Below are positions 1 to 11,309 of a stretch of DNA of 64,000 bases, piece by piece (position 1 is the stretch's first letter; every line of letters begins with the position of its first letter). A program made the translations under genes and the position numbers. This DNA comes from Streblospio benedicti. Taxonomy: Eukaryota; Annelida; Polychaeta; Spionida; Spionidae. The notes beneath the pieces were generated by a model. The model was not told where the DNA came from and ran no database searches. It worked only from the letters and a program-made list of their open reading frames with translations. The DNA lies in assembly GCA_019095985.1 (NCBI GenBank), contig CM032662.1, positions 10,147,636 through 10,211,635 of the forward strand. The letters are read 5' to 3'.

Positions 1-535
1 TGCTTTGATGTTATTTGGTAAAATTTTCCATATTAGCACAGGCATATTGGAATGTACTCTTAAAATAGTTAGTTTTAAGTTTACATGTAATTCTAAAAAC
101 ATTTTTGTATCGTGTATTATGGGAATGAACATGGTACCTTTACATATAGTTGCCCACGAAAAATTTGGTAAATCAGCTATTGTTTGCGTGAATACAATAG
201 CACAAATCTTAAATTTATATACATCTTCTAACTTTAATATCTTAAGTTCCTTAAATAATAGTGCAGTATGGTCTCCTCTTCTTATTCCACAAATCATTCT
301 TAATATCTTTTTCTGAAGTACAATAATTTTGTTTAGAATATTAGCATTAGCCGTTCCCCAGACTACAATACCGTATTGAGTATAGGAATACACAAAAGAA
401 TAATATAATTGTAAATTGAATTAAGGATTCTGTGTCGATTACTTTCCTAGCCTTTGCTATTAGATAAAAAACTTTTACTAATTTTATTACAGATATGATC
501 CAGGTGGTATTTCCGAGATAATACATTGTCAACAA
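1..535 (-). mobile_element. LINE (non-LTR retrotransposon) ORF2 C-terminal fragment
   Basis: Read on the - strand from about 430 down to 1, one frame stays open and gives the region that follows the reverse-transcriptase catalytic core in CR1/L2/Jockey-type LINEs. Visible are LYYSFVYSYTQYGIVVWG, then LQKKILRMICGIRRGDHTA, then LFKELKILKLEDVYKFKI. The YGxxVWG block and the leucine/lysine-rich thumb-like helix are what I recognise. The catalytic FADD-type motif would lie upstream, above about 540, and I do not see it, so the fragment is 5'-truncated. It continues off the left edge of the window. The LINE family is not determined. Confidence 0.75.
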
Positions 536-1370
536 TGATACAAAGAAATTTAGTTTTGACGACCTATTAATAAGTAGTAGCCTACATTTTTGTTTATTAT
601 TCAGTATATCTCAGAAAATTCAGTTCTCAATAAACACAACTAACCATCGACAGTCCATGGCAATCTCTTTTTACGCTGTACATTTTTTCAGTCTTTCAAT
701 ATATGTGAATGGATCAACTACGTTGTCAGTGGCTGTTGGATGCACAATGAGCTGTGTGATAAACGGGTGATGCATACTACACGTATTAGTAAATTACACA
801 ATTGCGCAAAATCTGTTCTCTGCCTGTGCAGTAAAGATTCAACTATAGGTTATTAAGAATGATGTACATTTTGTCACGTTCAACAAAAATGGAATATTGT
901 TCTCCTTTTCCTATTCAGTTGAACCTCAATATCTTGATAAGGCTTATTCAAATTTTCTTTGCTCTCTAACTTAGTTTTATTTTCCTTCAACCACATCATG
1001 AACAGGTATCAATTGATTATTGTAATTGTATATGCTGAACAACGGTCACATTGGAATATGCCCGCATTATCCTGTTATCCTGCACATTTGATTGTTTCTA
1101 CTGCATCTAAATTAATGAGTGTAAACATTGACTCTCCATAGACTTGTTTGCAAACTCCATAGACTTGTTTGCAAATAGAAATACATGACGATTGTAGTAC
1201 CCATTTTGGCCGCTAGATGATTAGTCTTGAACGCGAAGAAATGATTTAGTCTATCAATTTTTGTTTTTTTTAAATCCCTCAATGCATTGTAAAACACGTG
1301 AAAAGTTACTTGATATGGTTTGTTTGTCTAAAAAAATCCCAGAATTCATAGATAAGAAACCACGTGTATG
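536..1370. other. No gene recognised; short tandem duplication near 1131-1171
   Basis: AT-rich DNA left of the first INTS1 exon. The only structure seen is a tandem pair of the 21-mer ctccatagacttgtttgcaa(a) around 1131-1171. An earlier INTS1 exon was looked for and not found. Confidence 0.5.
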
Positions 1371-1720
1371 CTGCAGGTGTCGATCGATCTGTGTGGACCA
1401 TCGACTAAATGTAGACTGTTATTTTACATTCACTTCCATGTGCAACCTGTTTCCATGGTAACTTGTCCTGACCGCGTGTGACCTTTGACCCCAGGTGTTG
1501 ATCGAGCTGTGTGACGTTTGTCTAAAGAAATCCCAGAATGCATTGTAAAACACGTGAAAAGTCACATGATTTGTTTGTTTTTTTGTCTGAAAAAATAATC
1601 CCAGAATTCATAGATAAGAAACCACGAGTATGCGACAAGTGTTGATCAAGCTTTTAACATTGAATCCATTTGCAACCTGTTTCCATGACAACTTGTACTG
1701 ACCTGTGACCTTTGACCCGG
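1371..1720 (+). repeat. Tandem copies of the first visible INTS1 exon's acceptor region
   Basis: Near-copies of the sequence around the 3' splice site at 1721-1745 occur at about 1371-1397, 1490-1514 and 1633-1655. Each has an (c)aggtgtcgat- or aagtgttgat-like core followed by agctgtgtg or a close variant. The blocks between them are also repeated: cattgtaaaacacgtgaaaa, cccagaattcatagataaga and a TGACCTTTGACCC block (1479-1491 and 1706-1718). So 100-240 bp of intron plus the start of the exon was duplicated several times. Only the last copy continues into a coding exon. Confidence 0.75.
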
Positions 1721-1723
1721 CAG

Positions 1724-4700
1724 GTGTCGATTGAGCTGTGTGAGCAGTTGGTGCGGCGCGCGGCGACCGTCCACGCAGCAGACTTCCCTGTCCTCAAGAT
1801 GGAGCGAGAGGAGCTCTTCGAGGTGCTGTTCAAGCTCTCCGCCTACAAACACCCAGAGAACATCGCACTGCCCAAGGGGTGAGTGAATACCACACGCCGT
1901 CGCTATTGGCGTGATGGTCTTGTTTTTTCATTCAAGGGGTGAGTGCTGAATACACACCGTTAATGTTGTTGTCAATGTCTTGTTTTTTTAACATTTTCGA
2001 ATCAGACATTGTAGAAATGTGAAGCATTGTACTTATCATATACATCAGCTGATATACATGTATTACAGTAAGTACATAATCATATATATTATGAAATGTT
2101 TGAAACCACAATACTACTACTACTCGTACTTAAATGCGAAGGTTTATTTGTCAAGCGCTGCAACTGTCCCAGTTTCTGAGATGGCAGGTAGCAGGCGGCT
2201 GTGTCTCAAACCAGCTGTCCACCCATCTAAAATAAAGAATAATGTTGGTTAACTGTGAATTTTTTGGTGTAGTGCTGGTGTCAGACCACCCAGTAAAACC
2301 AGGGATACATCACTTGGTTCTCAAACATTCGTACATTGTACATACAATTGCCACAGAAGTGGGCTGGTGTCAGAGTAGTAGGCCAGAACTTCTCTGGGAC
2401 TACAGAGTTGAGTGACTATGGTGTGTTTGTGCTGTAGGTACCAGCCTCCAGGCCTGGCCATCTCCAACCTGTACTGGAAGAACTGGATCATGCTGCTCAT
2501 CATCACGGCCTTCAACCCACAGACCTTCGGTGAGTAACACAAACCCAACATTTTGCTATCGATCCAACAAATCTTAAGTTTAATTGAGCAGGCCCTAATT
2601 ATTCCTCATTCAGAGGGTATGGGTATGGCAGCCGAGTTTACATCTTAACCATCTCAATACCTAAATAGTTGTACACAAATCCGTGGCAACTAATTTACAT
2701 TTACATTTACTCATATGCAAGCTTTAATCTGTGGCTAGTAAGGTGGTCTGATGATAGACCAATGCACAAACTTCATTAAAACAGCATATTAGAATATCTA
2801 GAGCCCGCAATTAATATCCACACCATAAACAACCAAACAGAAAGCATTCAAAACACGTGTAGGCGTGAAATGTATATCAAATGATTTTCGTCAGACGTAA
2901 CTTGCACGGTGCACATAAGAGGTACCTCCTATTACTACTATGTTAAATGTCACGTTTGTTGTCGAAAATCCACGGCAAGTCTGGCGAAAATCAGTCGATT
3001 ATGCAATATCACGTGACCTTGTGTTTTAGCTAACAATGTATAACAGTATTTTTATAGGTGTAATAAATACTTAACTTGAAAAATATGAATCTTATTTCCC
3101 TTATACTTTCAATGGAAAAAGCATCGTTTATTGATCGTGGATTTTACAGAACACATATAATTTTGACTGAGCATTATCTTTAAATGTGTCAGGCAAGGAG
3201 GCATGGGAGAAATACCCGACCCTGCGCTGCCTCATGGAGATGACGATGACCAACAACTTCCGCTTCCCCCCGCCCACCATGGCCAGTGACGACAGGTGAG
3301 GATTCGTTCTTATCCCGGGGTTCTTATAAGCGCACCTGCCCCATTAAAGCGCATCCCAGTGTCAGGATTAGGTGGAAAAGTGTTACTTGTCAGCAGGACT
3401 AGTAACCCTCAAATATCTACTCGTCCTGCAAAAAATGTACTCGTCCTCCTTACACAAACTCTATATCTGTATGACAAATTATTCAGAATTGCTCCTCGTC
3501 AAAAGGACGAGTTACTAAAAATTAGCACTCGTCCTCCACAAGTTTTTACTAGTCAATACGAGCGGACGAGTGGCGAATCCTGACCCGGCATCCCCCTGTT
3601 TACACAGGTTAATTAAACAAATCTTGCTTTTTTTTCGAAGATTTCACTTACCTGACGCCATATTGAAAGACTAAGACGCCGGTATTATTTGAATAACCAC
3701 ACTTGGCACTTTGTAAAAAAACTGTTTGCGGTTCATACATGTTGACATTCATCATTCAAAGTGAGCAATAAAAGACAAAATGCATAAACTGCGAAAAAAT
3801 TTCGGGGTGCGCTTATTACACATCTCTTGTGTTTTTGTTATTGGTTGAAACTTGTGATTTGTAAGAGCACTGTGCTCTTATTAGAACAAATACAGTGTAA
3901 TGGTGGAATTGATCTGAAAGATTAATGTTTCTATTCTAATACCTCTAAACCTATGACCCATTAACCCCACCCTATCTCTGCAATTATCAGTATGTTTTAA
4001 AAGATCTCAATAAACAAGTGGTTTTACAGTCTTTATGCAATCAAGCAGTGTTATGCAATTATCAGATATGCAAATAAGTGATATCATCTGTAGCTCTATA
4101 GATTGGGAGAGAGAATCCTCTAATATCAATGCCTATAACCAAGTCCATTAACCCCAACCGTATCTCTGCCTGACGTTGCCCCGTGTCCCCCCCACAGGAA
4201 GGTGGAGGAGATTGTGGCCAAGGAGAAGCAGCTGTCTGAGCTGGAGAAGCAGGAGATCCTGCAGTTTGAGGGCTACCTGGCGGCGGCCACCAGCAAGGTC
4301 ACCATCACCCAGGCCAACTCCCTGCTCATCTCCCAGCTCACCACGCTGCTGCCCAAAGGCCTCGCCCGACGCCCACCACCACAGGTGCGTATCAGGAGCA
4401 TTAATGCGAATTTTTTGTCAGTACACGCACACACATCATTAACATGAATTTTTTTTCAGTACGCGTAGCATTAACGTGAATTTTTTGCCAGTAAATACAG
4501 TATTAACGTGAATTTTGTTGTCAGTACACAATGACGTGAATTTTTACCATATCACTGCCTGTACTGTAAAAAGTCAGGTATAGTCGACTACCCTTGTTTT
4601 GGCGTCTAAATCAGAACCTCTAATTTTCAACTTCATTTTCTTTTCAACTTCTTCATTGTTTAATCCTTAATCCTCAATTTTTGTTTTTCGCTAGTGCCCA

Positions 4701-6928
4701 AAAAAACACGAAAGAATCAATAAATAAGTCAGAAATCTGAATATACAATATGAATATTAACTCTAGTACTCAATCAAAAAACACACATTTATTCACTGCA
4801 ATAATCCTGCCGGTTGTTGTGTGTGTTCAGGTGATAGAGCAACTCAAGTGGCTCAACTCGGCGCTGCAGATCGGACAGATGCTGTGTCGCTCCCGAGAAC
4901 CAGACTTCCTGCTCGACATCATACACAGCCAGGTGGGTCACATTGACAACGTATATCTCTCACTGCTCCGCCTCCAGTCTCACCTGTCACATTGGATGCG
5001 CAGCGGGCTGAATGATATGCTCAATTCAAGATACAATAGAACCTCCAACGAAGACAACCTCAGGTCAGGATTAAGAGTGAACGTAGTAGACAACAGGACG
5101 TGGCACCTTTTGTATAAATGTTACTTTTCGTTGCAGTCTGAAAATGATGGTACCAATCAGAAAAACAGTGTGCCTATGGCGGTGCAACGGAACAGCTCAG
5201 TATTAATGGTATTGTATTCCTCACAATGTCAACTTAAACCCCATCACCGCTGTCCTCCAGTCTCCTGTATTTTCCCACTAGTCGGGCTGGGGTTTCGGTC
5301 TAAACCATGACATTTGTTCATTACCAGTCAACGGAAATTATAATAATCCTGTTGTATTCCTTACAATGTCAACTTTAACCCCATCACCACTGTTCTGTCT
5401 CGGTCTAAACCATGACATTTGTCATCATCTGACTAATTTGTGCCTGCAGTCTGGTCTCTAAAACCCCTGCCATGTTCTCCATCTCGAATTTCTGGGCCTG
5501 GGTCTAATAAATTAGAGGTCATGTTTGTGAACACTGTAGAATAACTCTCAAATGGGAGAACTTCATAGGGGACAGATTTTGATGTTTAGGATGAACACCT
5601 TCTTTATTTCTCCCCAGTCTGGGCCTGGTTCGCGGTCGATGCCGTGGCTGGCGGAGCTGGTGGAGTCGGCGGAGCACTCGATGGACGTGCTGCCGGTGCA
5701 GTGTCTGTGCGAGTTCCTGCTGCCAGTTGCCCGAGGTGAGCAGGAGGTGTGCATGATTTTGTGATTTCTGTTTTATGACATGCAAGTTCCTTTTTTTTTA
5801 TTGAAAAGACATGTTTCATGTACTGGAGGTTGTAATTTAATGCACAGAGGCCCTCGAGGCCAGGGACACAGACGAGGTGACAAAGGAAATGATGGTCTGC
5901 CACTTGTGCTCATTTCATTCCAATGATACTAATTTGCATAATTATTGTTTCAACTGGAAGTACTAGCAATTAGTAATAAAATGATGTATTATTTGTAGCT
6001 GCATCTATGCTATTTTTTCATTTATTTGTACAATACCAATACTAAAAACCCAGTCTATTAGTTCCAATATACATCATTTCCGTCTCTCCCCCCCAGAAGC
6101 GCGGTTCTGGCAGTAAGCAGGAGCAGCTGGTGTGGCGTCTGCAGGGCGTGGTGCGCTCCACCGAGTCCGACCCACGCACCATCTCGGAGGTCCTCGACTA
6201 CTTCCTGCAGAGGCTCACGTCCACGCAGCTCGCAAACAGGCAGCTCGCAGTCAAGGTACAACAGCAGTGCATGTACTCAATAACGGAACCCAATCTGCAG
6301 TCATAAATCATTCCATTGCAGAGGGTTTCCTTGTTTACTACATATTTAATTTACTTGCATTATTGATAGGTAATCTAATGCATGAGAAAAGTTTCCGCTA
6401 TTCAGTTTTTCCGTTGTTGAGGACATTCATGGTAGTGGCTTGTACATAGATCAGTATCAGGGTTAGTCATTAAAGCATATCTTGCTGTCAAGGCTCATGA
6501 CCACTGGTAGATGATCACTTATCAGCTCATATGCACTTAGTAATATGCTTAGTTTAATGGCCATCGTGGATTATGTATTACCTCAACTCAAATTCAAAGT
6601 CAAATGTCATATCTGGCTCCCCACAAGACTGGTTCACCTCACATTTGTCTCATTCTACAGTCTACTTCAACAGCCTCTATTGGGCTACATTGTTCGAGGG
6701 CCATGCTAATTCCAGGGCCTTCCTCCACTCTACCATTGCTATTCCCCATGCTCGTTCCAGGGCCTGTCGATGGTGCTGGCAACCGAGGACAGCGATGACG
6801 TTGCCATGGAGACGTCGGCGTCGCTGGCCCTGGAGGCGATCCCGTCCCACCGGTGGCTGCTGCAGGACCTTCCCTCCATCCCGCTGTTCACCTCCATCCA
6901 GGACCAGGTCATCGCCGTCATACGCCAG
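1724..6928 (+). CDS. INTS1: Integrator complex subunit 1, ten internal exons (partial gene)
   Basis: INTS1 is the large scaffold subunit of the nuclear Integrator complex, which cleaves snRNA and other RNA polymerase II transcripts. Exons, all bounded by AG and GT: 1724-1878, 2438-2529, 3193-3295, 4198-4384, 4831-4932, 5618-5735, 5848-5876 (29 nt), 6097-6255 and 6761-6928. Phases agree across junctions. I match the protein by order and content to remembered vertebrate INTS1: NLYWKNW, PTLRCLMEMTMTNNF, EKQEILQFEGYLAAAT, LLISQLTTLLPKG, LCRSREPDFLLDII, MPWLAELVES, DVLPVQCLCEFLL, EVLDYFLQRL and RWLLQDLP. Codons are GC-rich at third positions against AT-rich introns. The gene has no start here, and the part that should follow the block ending VIAVIRQ is not found downstream. 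The 5848-5876 microexon uses a weak gtgaca donor and is the least sure. This list has nine intervals; the first may include an undetected neighbour. Confidence 0.9.
3361..3584. mobile_element. Small inverted-repeat element in an INTS1 intron
   Basis: GTCAGGATTAGGTGG at 3361-3375 is matched inversely by GGCGAATCCTGAC at 3572-3584. The interior repeats CTCGTCCT/AGGACGAG several times and can fold on itself. No coding capacity. The structure fits a MITE; no clear target-site duplication was seen, so the superfamily is open. Confidence 0.5.
4402..4548 (+). repeat. Minisatellite in an INTS1 intron
   Basis: About five degenerate copies of a unit close to attaacgtgaattttttgtc followed by agtac, immediately after the exon ending at 4384. 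Confidence 0.8.
5205..5425 (+). repeat. Tandem duplication (~141 bp period) in an INTS1 intron
   Basis: The block tgtattcctcacaatgtcaa with the following ccccatcacc at about 5210-5250 recurs at about 5351-5391, and cggtctaaaccatgacattt recurs at about 5296 and 5401. Confidence 0.75.
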
Positions 6929-8549
6929 GTCAGACACCCAGCAGGGCAGCGAATCACTCGCGGATTTTGTGCTGAAGCATATGCAATGTGCTCCACAGCA
7001 TAATCATCATTAGTACTACCAGACTACAGTACTACGTTATTTTACAGAAGCAACGTATAACGGACACTGACAACGTACATGCAATTTACTAGATCTAATT
7101 ATAAGACACTATGGCTATGCTGTGGAGTACATTGCACAGATGTGTTAACAGACAGCACAGTAACTCTAAAACCTAGGTTTTCCAACTTAAAAAACTTCAA
7201 AACTTCAAAAATTCTCATTTCACTCACCTTACTAGACGTTGGCGATTATTTGTGAAATTCACAAATTGTGCGAAGGAAACGAATTCTGAACTTCTGAAAA
7301 TTCGCGTGATTGTGAAATATGTGTAAATTGTGATAATAATTGGAACAGTATGTTGTCATGACCTTGTATTACACAAATTCTGAGAAATAGAAAGAATTAT
7401 GAGAATTTTGCGAATGGCGTTCACAGTCCATTCTGTAAATTTGCAAATTTTTCGTGTTCTTCGCTAAATTTGTTTTTAGGCCTCATGCTGGCATCACACA
7501 TCTCTTTTACGCATTTTTTTGGTTATCTGTCATTTTAAATTTCTGTTTCAAATTTATTTGCTGCACTTTTATTTATATAGCATTTTGCAACATGAAGCAG
7601 GTAACAACCTCCCCCTTGTATACACCCATGGGGTGTTTTAAAAATAAATCCAAAATAAAACGAATTTGTGTTACGTTCGATTTCGAATTTTGCGAATTAT
7701 TGGAATCAAAGTGTCAATATTTATTTGGAAATTCATTGAAACAAATGATACTTGGAAAATTTATAAATATAGTGATGTCGTTGTTGTGATATATGTATTT
7801 TATTCTGCATTTGTTCGTGGCCAAATCTAACTTCATGGGAGAATTTAATGCGATGTTTGCATACTTTGAACGCTATAATTTCACTCGTAATAAAGCAACA
7901 TACTGCGTTTTACCCGGAAATCAGTGTACACCAGCACGATAAAGTTCATCGACATCAAAAAATCAAAATATATTGTTACCTGCTCCAGCCGGTTGCATTT
8001 AAAAGGTTCTATTATTCAAAGTATTGATGCTGCTTCTTATTATCACACTTTGAGACCATAATATTCTCCATATTTTAAGAAATCTATCGAATACTCCCCA
8101 GATCAAGACGACAAAAATGCTCTTTATTATCGCCCTACCTGTCTGCTAACATATCGTTTATCGAAAGCGCTATATCAACAATATGCAACAACTATGCAGG
8201 CTTGACTAAGGCTGATTCTCTGAAACCAGCATACATATGCATAAATTATGATAATGAGCTTTTGTAGCACTACTAATCGCATAGCAGTATGGTCGGAGTT
8301 GACATAGTTCGGTGTGTGATAAAGGCTAATCATTGATTAGCATAGTCAGTCGAATGTAACGTTAAATATTATTGGTAGTTGCGCCATCTGTTAGCCAATC
8401 AGATCCCGCAACAATTAGTTTGTTCGATGTCAGATATACGTCATCATTTCTCGTGTGATGACGAAATGCACATCGATATGGCGGATGTTACAAATTTTGT
8501 TAGGTATTTTTTACAATTTTCTTAAATTACATCGTTATTTAAACGTTTT
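6929..8549. other. Non-coding stretch right of the last INTS1 exon seen
   Basis: AT-rich, with A/T-rich short inverted words near 7180-7460. No exon with the GC-rich codon style of the preceding INTS1 exons was found and no RNA gene was recognised. Confidence 0.5.
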
Positions 8550-9497
8550 CAGACATGCCAACCCCTACGGATTAGTCGTAGTTACTACGAATTTTGATGA
8601 ACATTTTACAACTACGACCAGTTAACAGCATACTACGAAATTCTATACAAATCACCAAATTTATGGCACTTAATCAGAGATTGGGAAGACCATGCGCGAT
8701 ATTAACTAAAAAAAATTCCCTCATGCACAATAACACTTATATGCGCCATTCCCACGCATAGTTTTTTCACTCCTCATCAGTAATAATATTGGTCGTTTAA
8801 ATAGTCTACAGTATTGATCGCACTGCAGCCATATTAAACATAACAGCCAGCACCCTGGCAGCAAATCTTATAAGCCGCGGCTATTTTTAGACTAGACTAG
8901 CACCAACTTAGTCTATATTGATGGGGCATTTGCGTGTTTTATATTGACATGAACAAGTTGTTAGCGGGGAAAATGAAAGTAAGCCTCATAAGACTTTATT
9001 AGCCACATAAGTGAGATTATTATTTATATATTTTTTATATTCTTTTAGATTACAAAAACAAGAAAAATCATTTATTTCAAATTAGATATATAATGCATCC
9101 AAATCATGTGTGTGTAAACTGTACTAGCTATGTCATTATATTGCCAATGACAAGTACCATAATAAGTTGTTTCGTGTTTTCTATAAAAATAATGTAATAA
9201 AAACTTTCGCAAAAAACAGCCTACCTAAAAAAATGTGATAAAAAATAAGTATTATTATAAATGATAGAACCAACATCTTTTTAAAATAAATAAAAACTTT
9301 GTCACAATCTTCCTACCTAAGTCAAAATCTCATGTTACCTGAAACAGCACCCCCCACACACACACACACACACTAATATTTCACGGGAAGGTGAGTGGGT
9401 AGAGGTGGCGATTCTGACAAACTACAGATTCATTGTTCAAACTACTAATTTTCATGATCGGACTACTAATTAGGATCTGTTGGGGTTGGCATCTCTG
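8550..9497. mobile_element. hAT-like non-autonomous DNA transposon
   Basis: The left end CAGACATGCCAACCCCTA and the inverted right end (reverse complement CAGAGATGCCAACCCC) agree over about 16 bp, and a weaker match runs on for about 45 bp more. CAGNGRTGCC ends are typical of hAT elements. The left flank ends in CGTTTT (8544-8549) and the right flank begins with CGTTTT (9498-9503), a direct repeat exactly at the element edges. hAT duplications are normally 8 bp, so two outer bases may have mutated. The 948 bp interior has no open frame of note, so the copy would depend on a transposase elsewhere. Confidence 0.7.
9348..9373. repeat. (CA)n microsatellite
   Basis: A short ccccccacacac run ending in about ten CA units, inside the hAT-like element. 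Confidence 0.9.
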
Positions 9498-9649
9498 CGT
9501 TTTAGTGTTTAATCGTGTCGGATAAATTTTATTCGTTCGATTAGGTGGCAATAGCATTCTTTTACAAGCCGTTTTTTCTGCGATAATCGTGTTTTTGCAC
9601 ATTTCAAGTGCTGTGCCAAGTCAATCTCTAATGAAATTGTTAAATGTAA

Positions 9650-9790
9650 TAAAGTCGGCGAAGCCGACTTAGCGGCGCCGTAAGCGCCGCGGGGGTTGGG
9701 TGCGGGAGGGGGGACACCCCCCTCCTGCGCTTGGGGGCGAGGGGGATCTCCCCCCGGAAATTTTTGAAAATTTGATGCATTTTTCTGCAA
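9650..9790. repeat. GC-rich self-complementary repeat in AT-rich surroundings
   Basis: The core includes gtcggcgaagccgac and ggcgccgtaagcgcc hairpins, then a G-run block, a ggggggacacccccc hairpin and gggggatctccccccgg, ending near tttttgaaaatttgatgcat. A weaker relative with the same end (ggtgatgcat, ctcccccggaaat) is at about 19090-19150. It looks like a dispersed repeat. I could not assign a family. Confidence 0.6.
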
Positions 9791-11300
9791 TCTAGACTAG
9801 AGCTACTGTTTGGCATAGACAGATATCTACATAGTGTTTCGCGATATTCATTCAAATATTACTTATATATGCCATAAGATAATACTTATTATATATCTGG
9901 AATGTACATCATGTAATTGAATCATAATATTCATGAATGTGTGATATCTGCTCTGTATCCTTTTAATGCCACAATTAAATAGAAAATATTAGAATTCTGG
10001 TATGAAAAGTTTTAGCGCGTGCGATGAAATATTAGACCCACAAAAAAGTGGTGTGTCCAAAACTTGACTGAAACCCCCCCTCGCTCGAAATGGAACACCG
10101 TTCCATTTTTGCGAAGGGTGACAAAATATACATCATCCCTTACTTATATTTTCGTAAGATAAATATTACTTATGAGTCATAAAAATTATATGATCTATGG
10201 TAAAGGTAGACCAGTAGGATTATGGATTTATTTGTCTAGAAATTTGGTTATGGCTGATGAATTTTCTTTCACCTTATGTTGCAGCATCGCACAGTGACAA
10301 TTCTTTGCTAGTGTGTGTATTAATGTGATACGTCACTTGTTTTATATTTTTAAATATTAGAACAAACATTTTCCAATGTTTTGGATCAGCGCAACGAGAA
10401 GACGCTTGTATGTGTTATTATGCACTTTATTGTGGACCGATCATAGCGCATAGGATGTTGAAATGATTGTGAAAGGGGAACACGTAAAGTGAAGTGGCCA
10501 GACTGCCTATATAGCCTGTGTTGACGCCGGGTAGAGCAGTTTCTGGTGTTTATTTATATTGTGATTTGTACATTAATTTGTATATAAATTTGTTTTAGAT
10601 GTGTGTTCTCGGAAAGTTAGAATAAAAGTGCAACTAATTGTGCACTATGTTGTGAATGTGTTTTTTTTTCAGGTGGTTGAGTGGTCAACTTTTTGAGTGT
10701 ACAGAATTCCAAGTGATTGCAAACTTGTTTGCATAGCAAAATATTCTTACGAAGATATATATGAAAATTAAAATTATGTTGTTGTAATACATACATGACC
10801 AGTTTATATATTGTTTTAGAAAAAGAGAGAAGAAATATTTATCGGATGATTTTATCAAACTAAGTAACATGATCTGATCATCATACAGCACAATTTTGAC
10901 CAGCAAAATAAGATATAAGTAAGTGTTATATGTAGACCAAAAACAAAGTAATTAAGCAAAATGTCCTAATTTTGATACAATACTAATATAATATTGGATA
11001 ATATTCCAAGCAAAAACATATATACTTATATGTTTGTACTAGTATGAAGAAATATGTATCATGCACTTTAATCATTCTTAAGAGATATATACAAATATGA
11101 AATAAAAACTAATATAACACCAATGTACTTGTAACATACATTTTACCAGCAAAAAAGAAGAATAAACATGAGGACTATGTCAATCATCATACATGTATGT
11201 GCACTCTTTTTTGTAAATCCAAGTACATGTAATTATTTTTTAAATTATACATGCACAAAATAGAAAATTACTGTATTTAAATGAGTGAAATATAACAGGA
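9791..11300. other. Non-coding AT-rich stretch
   Basis: No gene, clear transposon end or RNA gene was recognised here. Confidence 0.45.
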
Positions 11301-11309
11301 TCCAATTAC

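Noticed and set aside
5519-7013. Overlapping frames opposite and beside INTS1 exons
   Set aside because: Shadows of GC-rich coding exons; only the + frame with splice sites matches INTS1.
9509-9855. Proline/glycine-rich frames on the - strand around 9509-9855
   Set aside because: They arise from the GC-rich hairpin repeat; the residues follow the nucleotide repeats and there is no domain.
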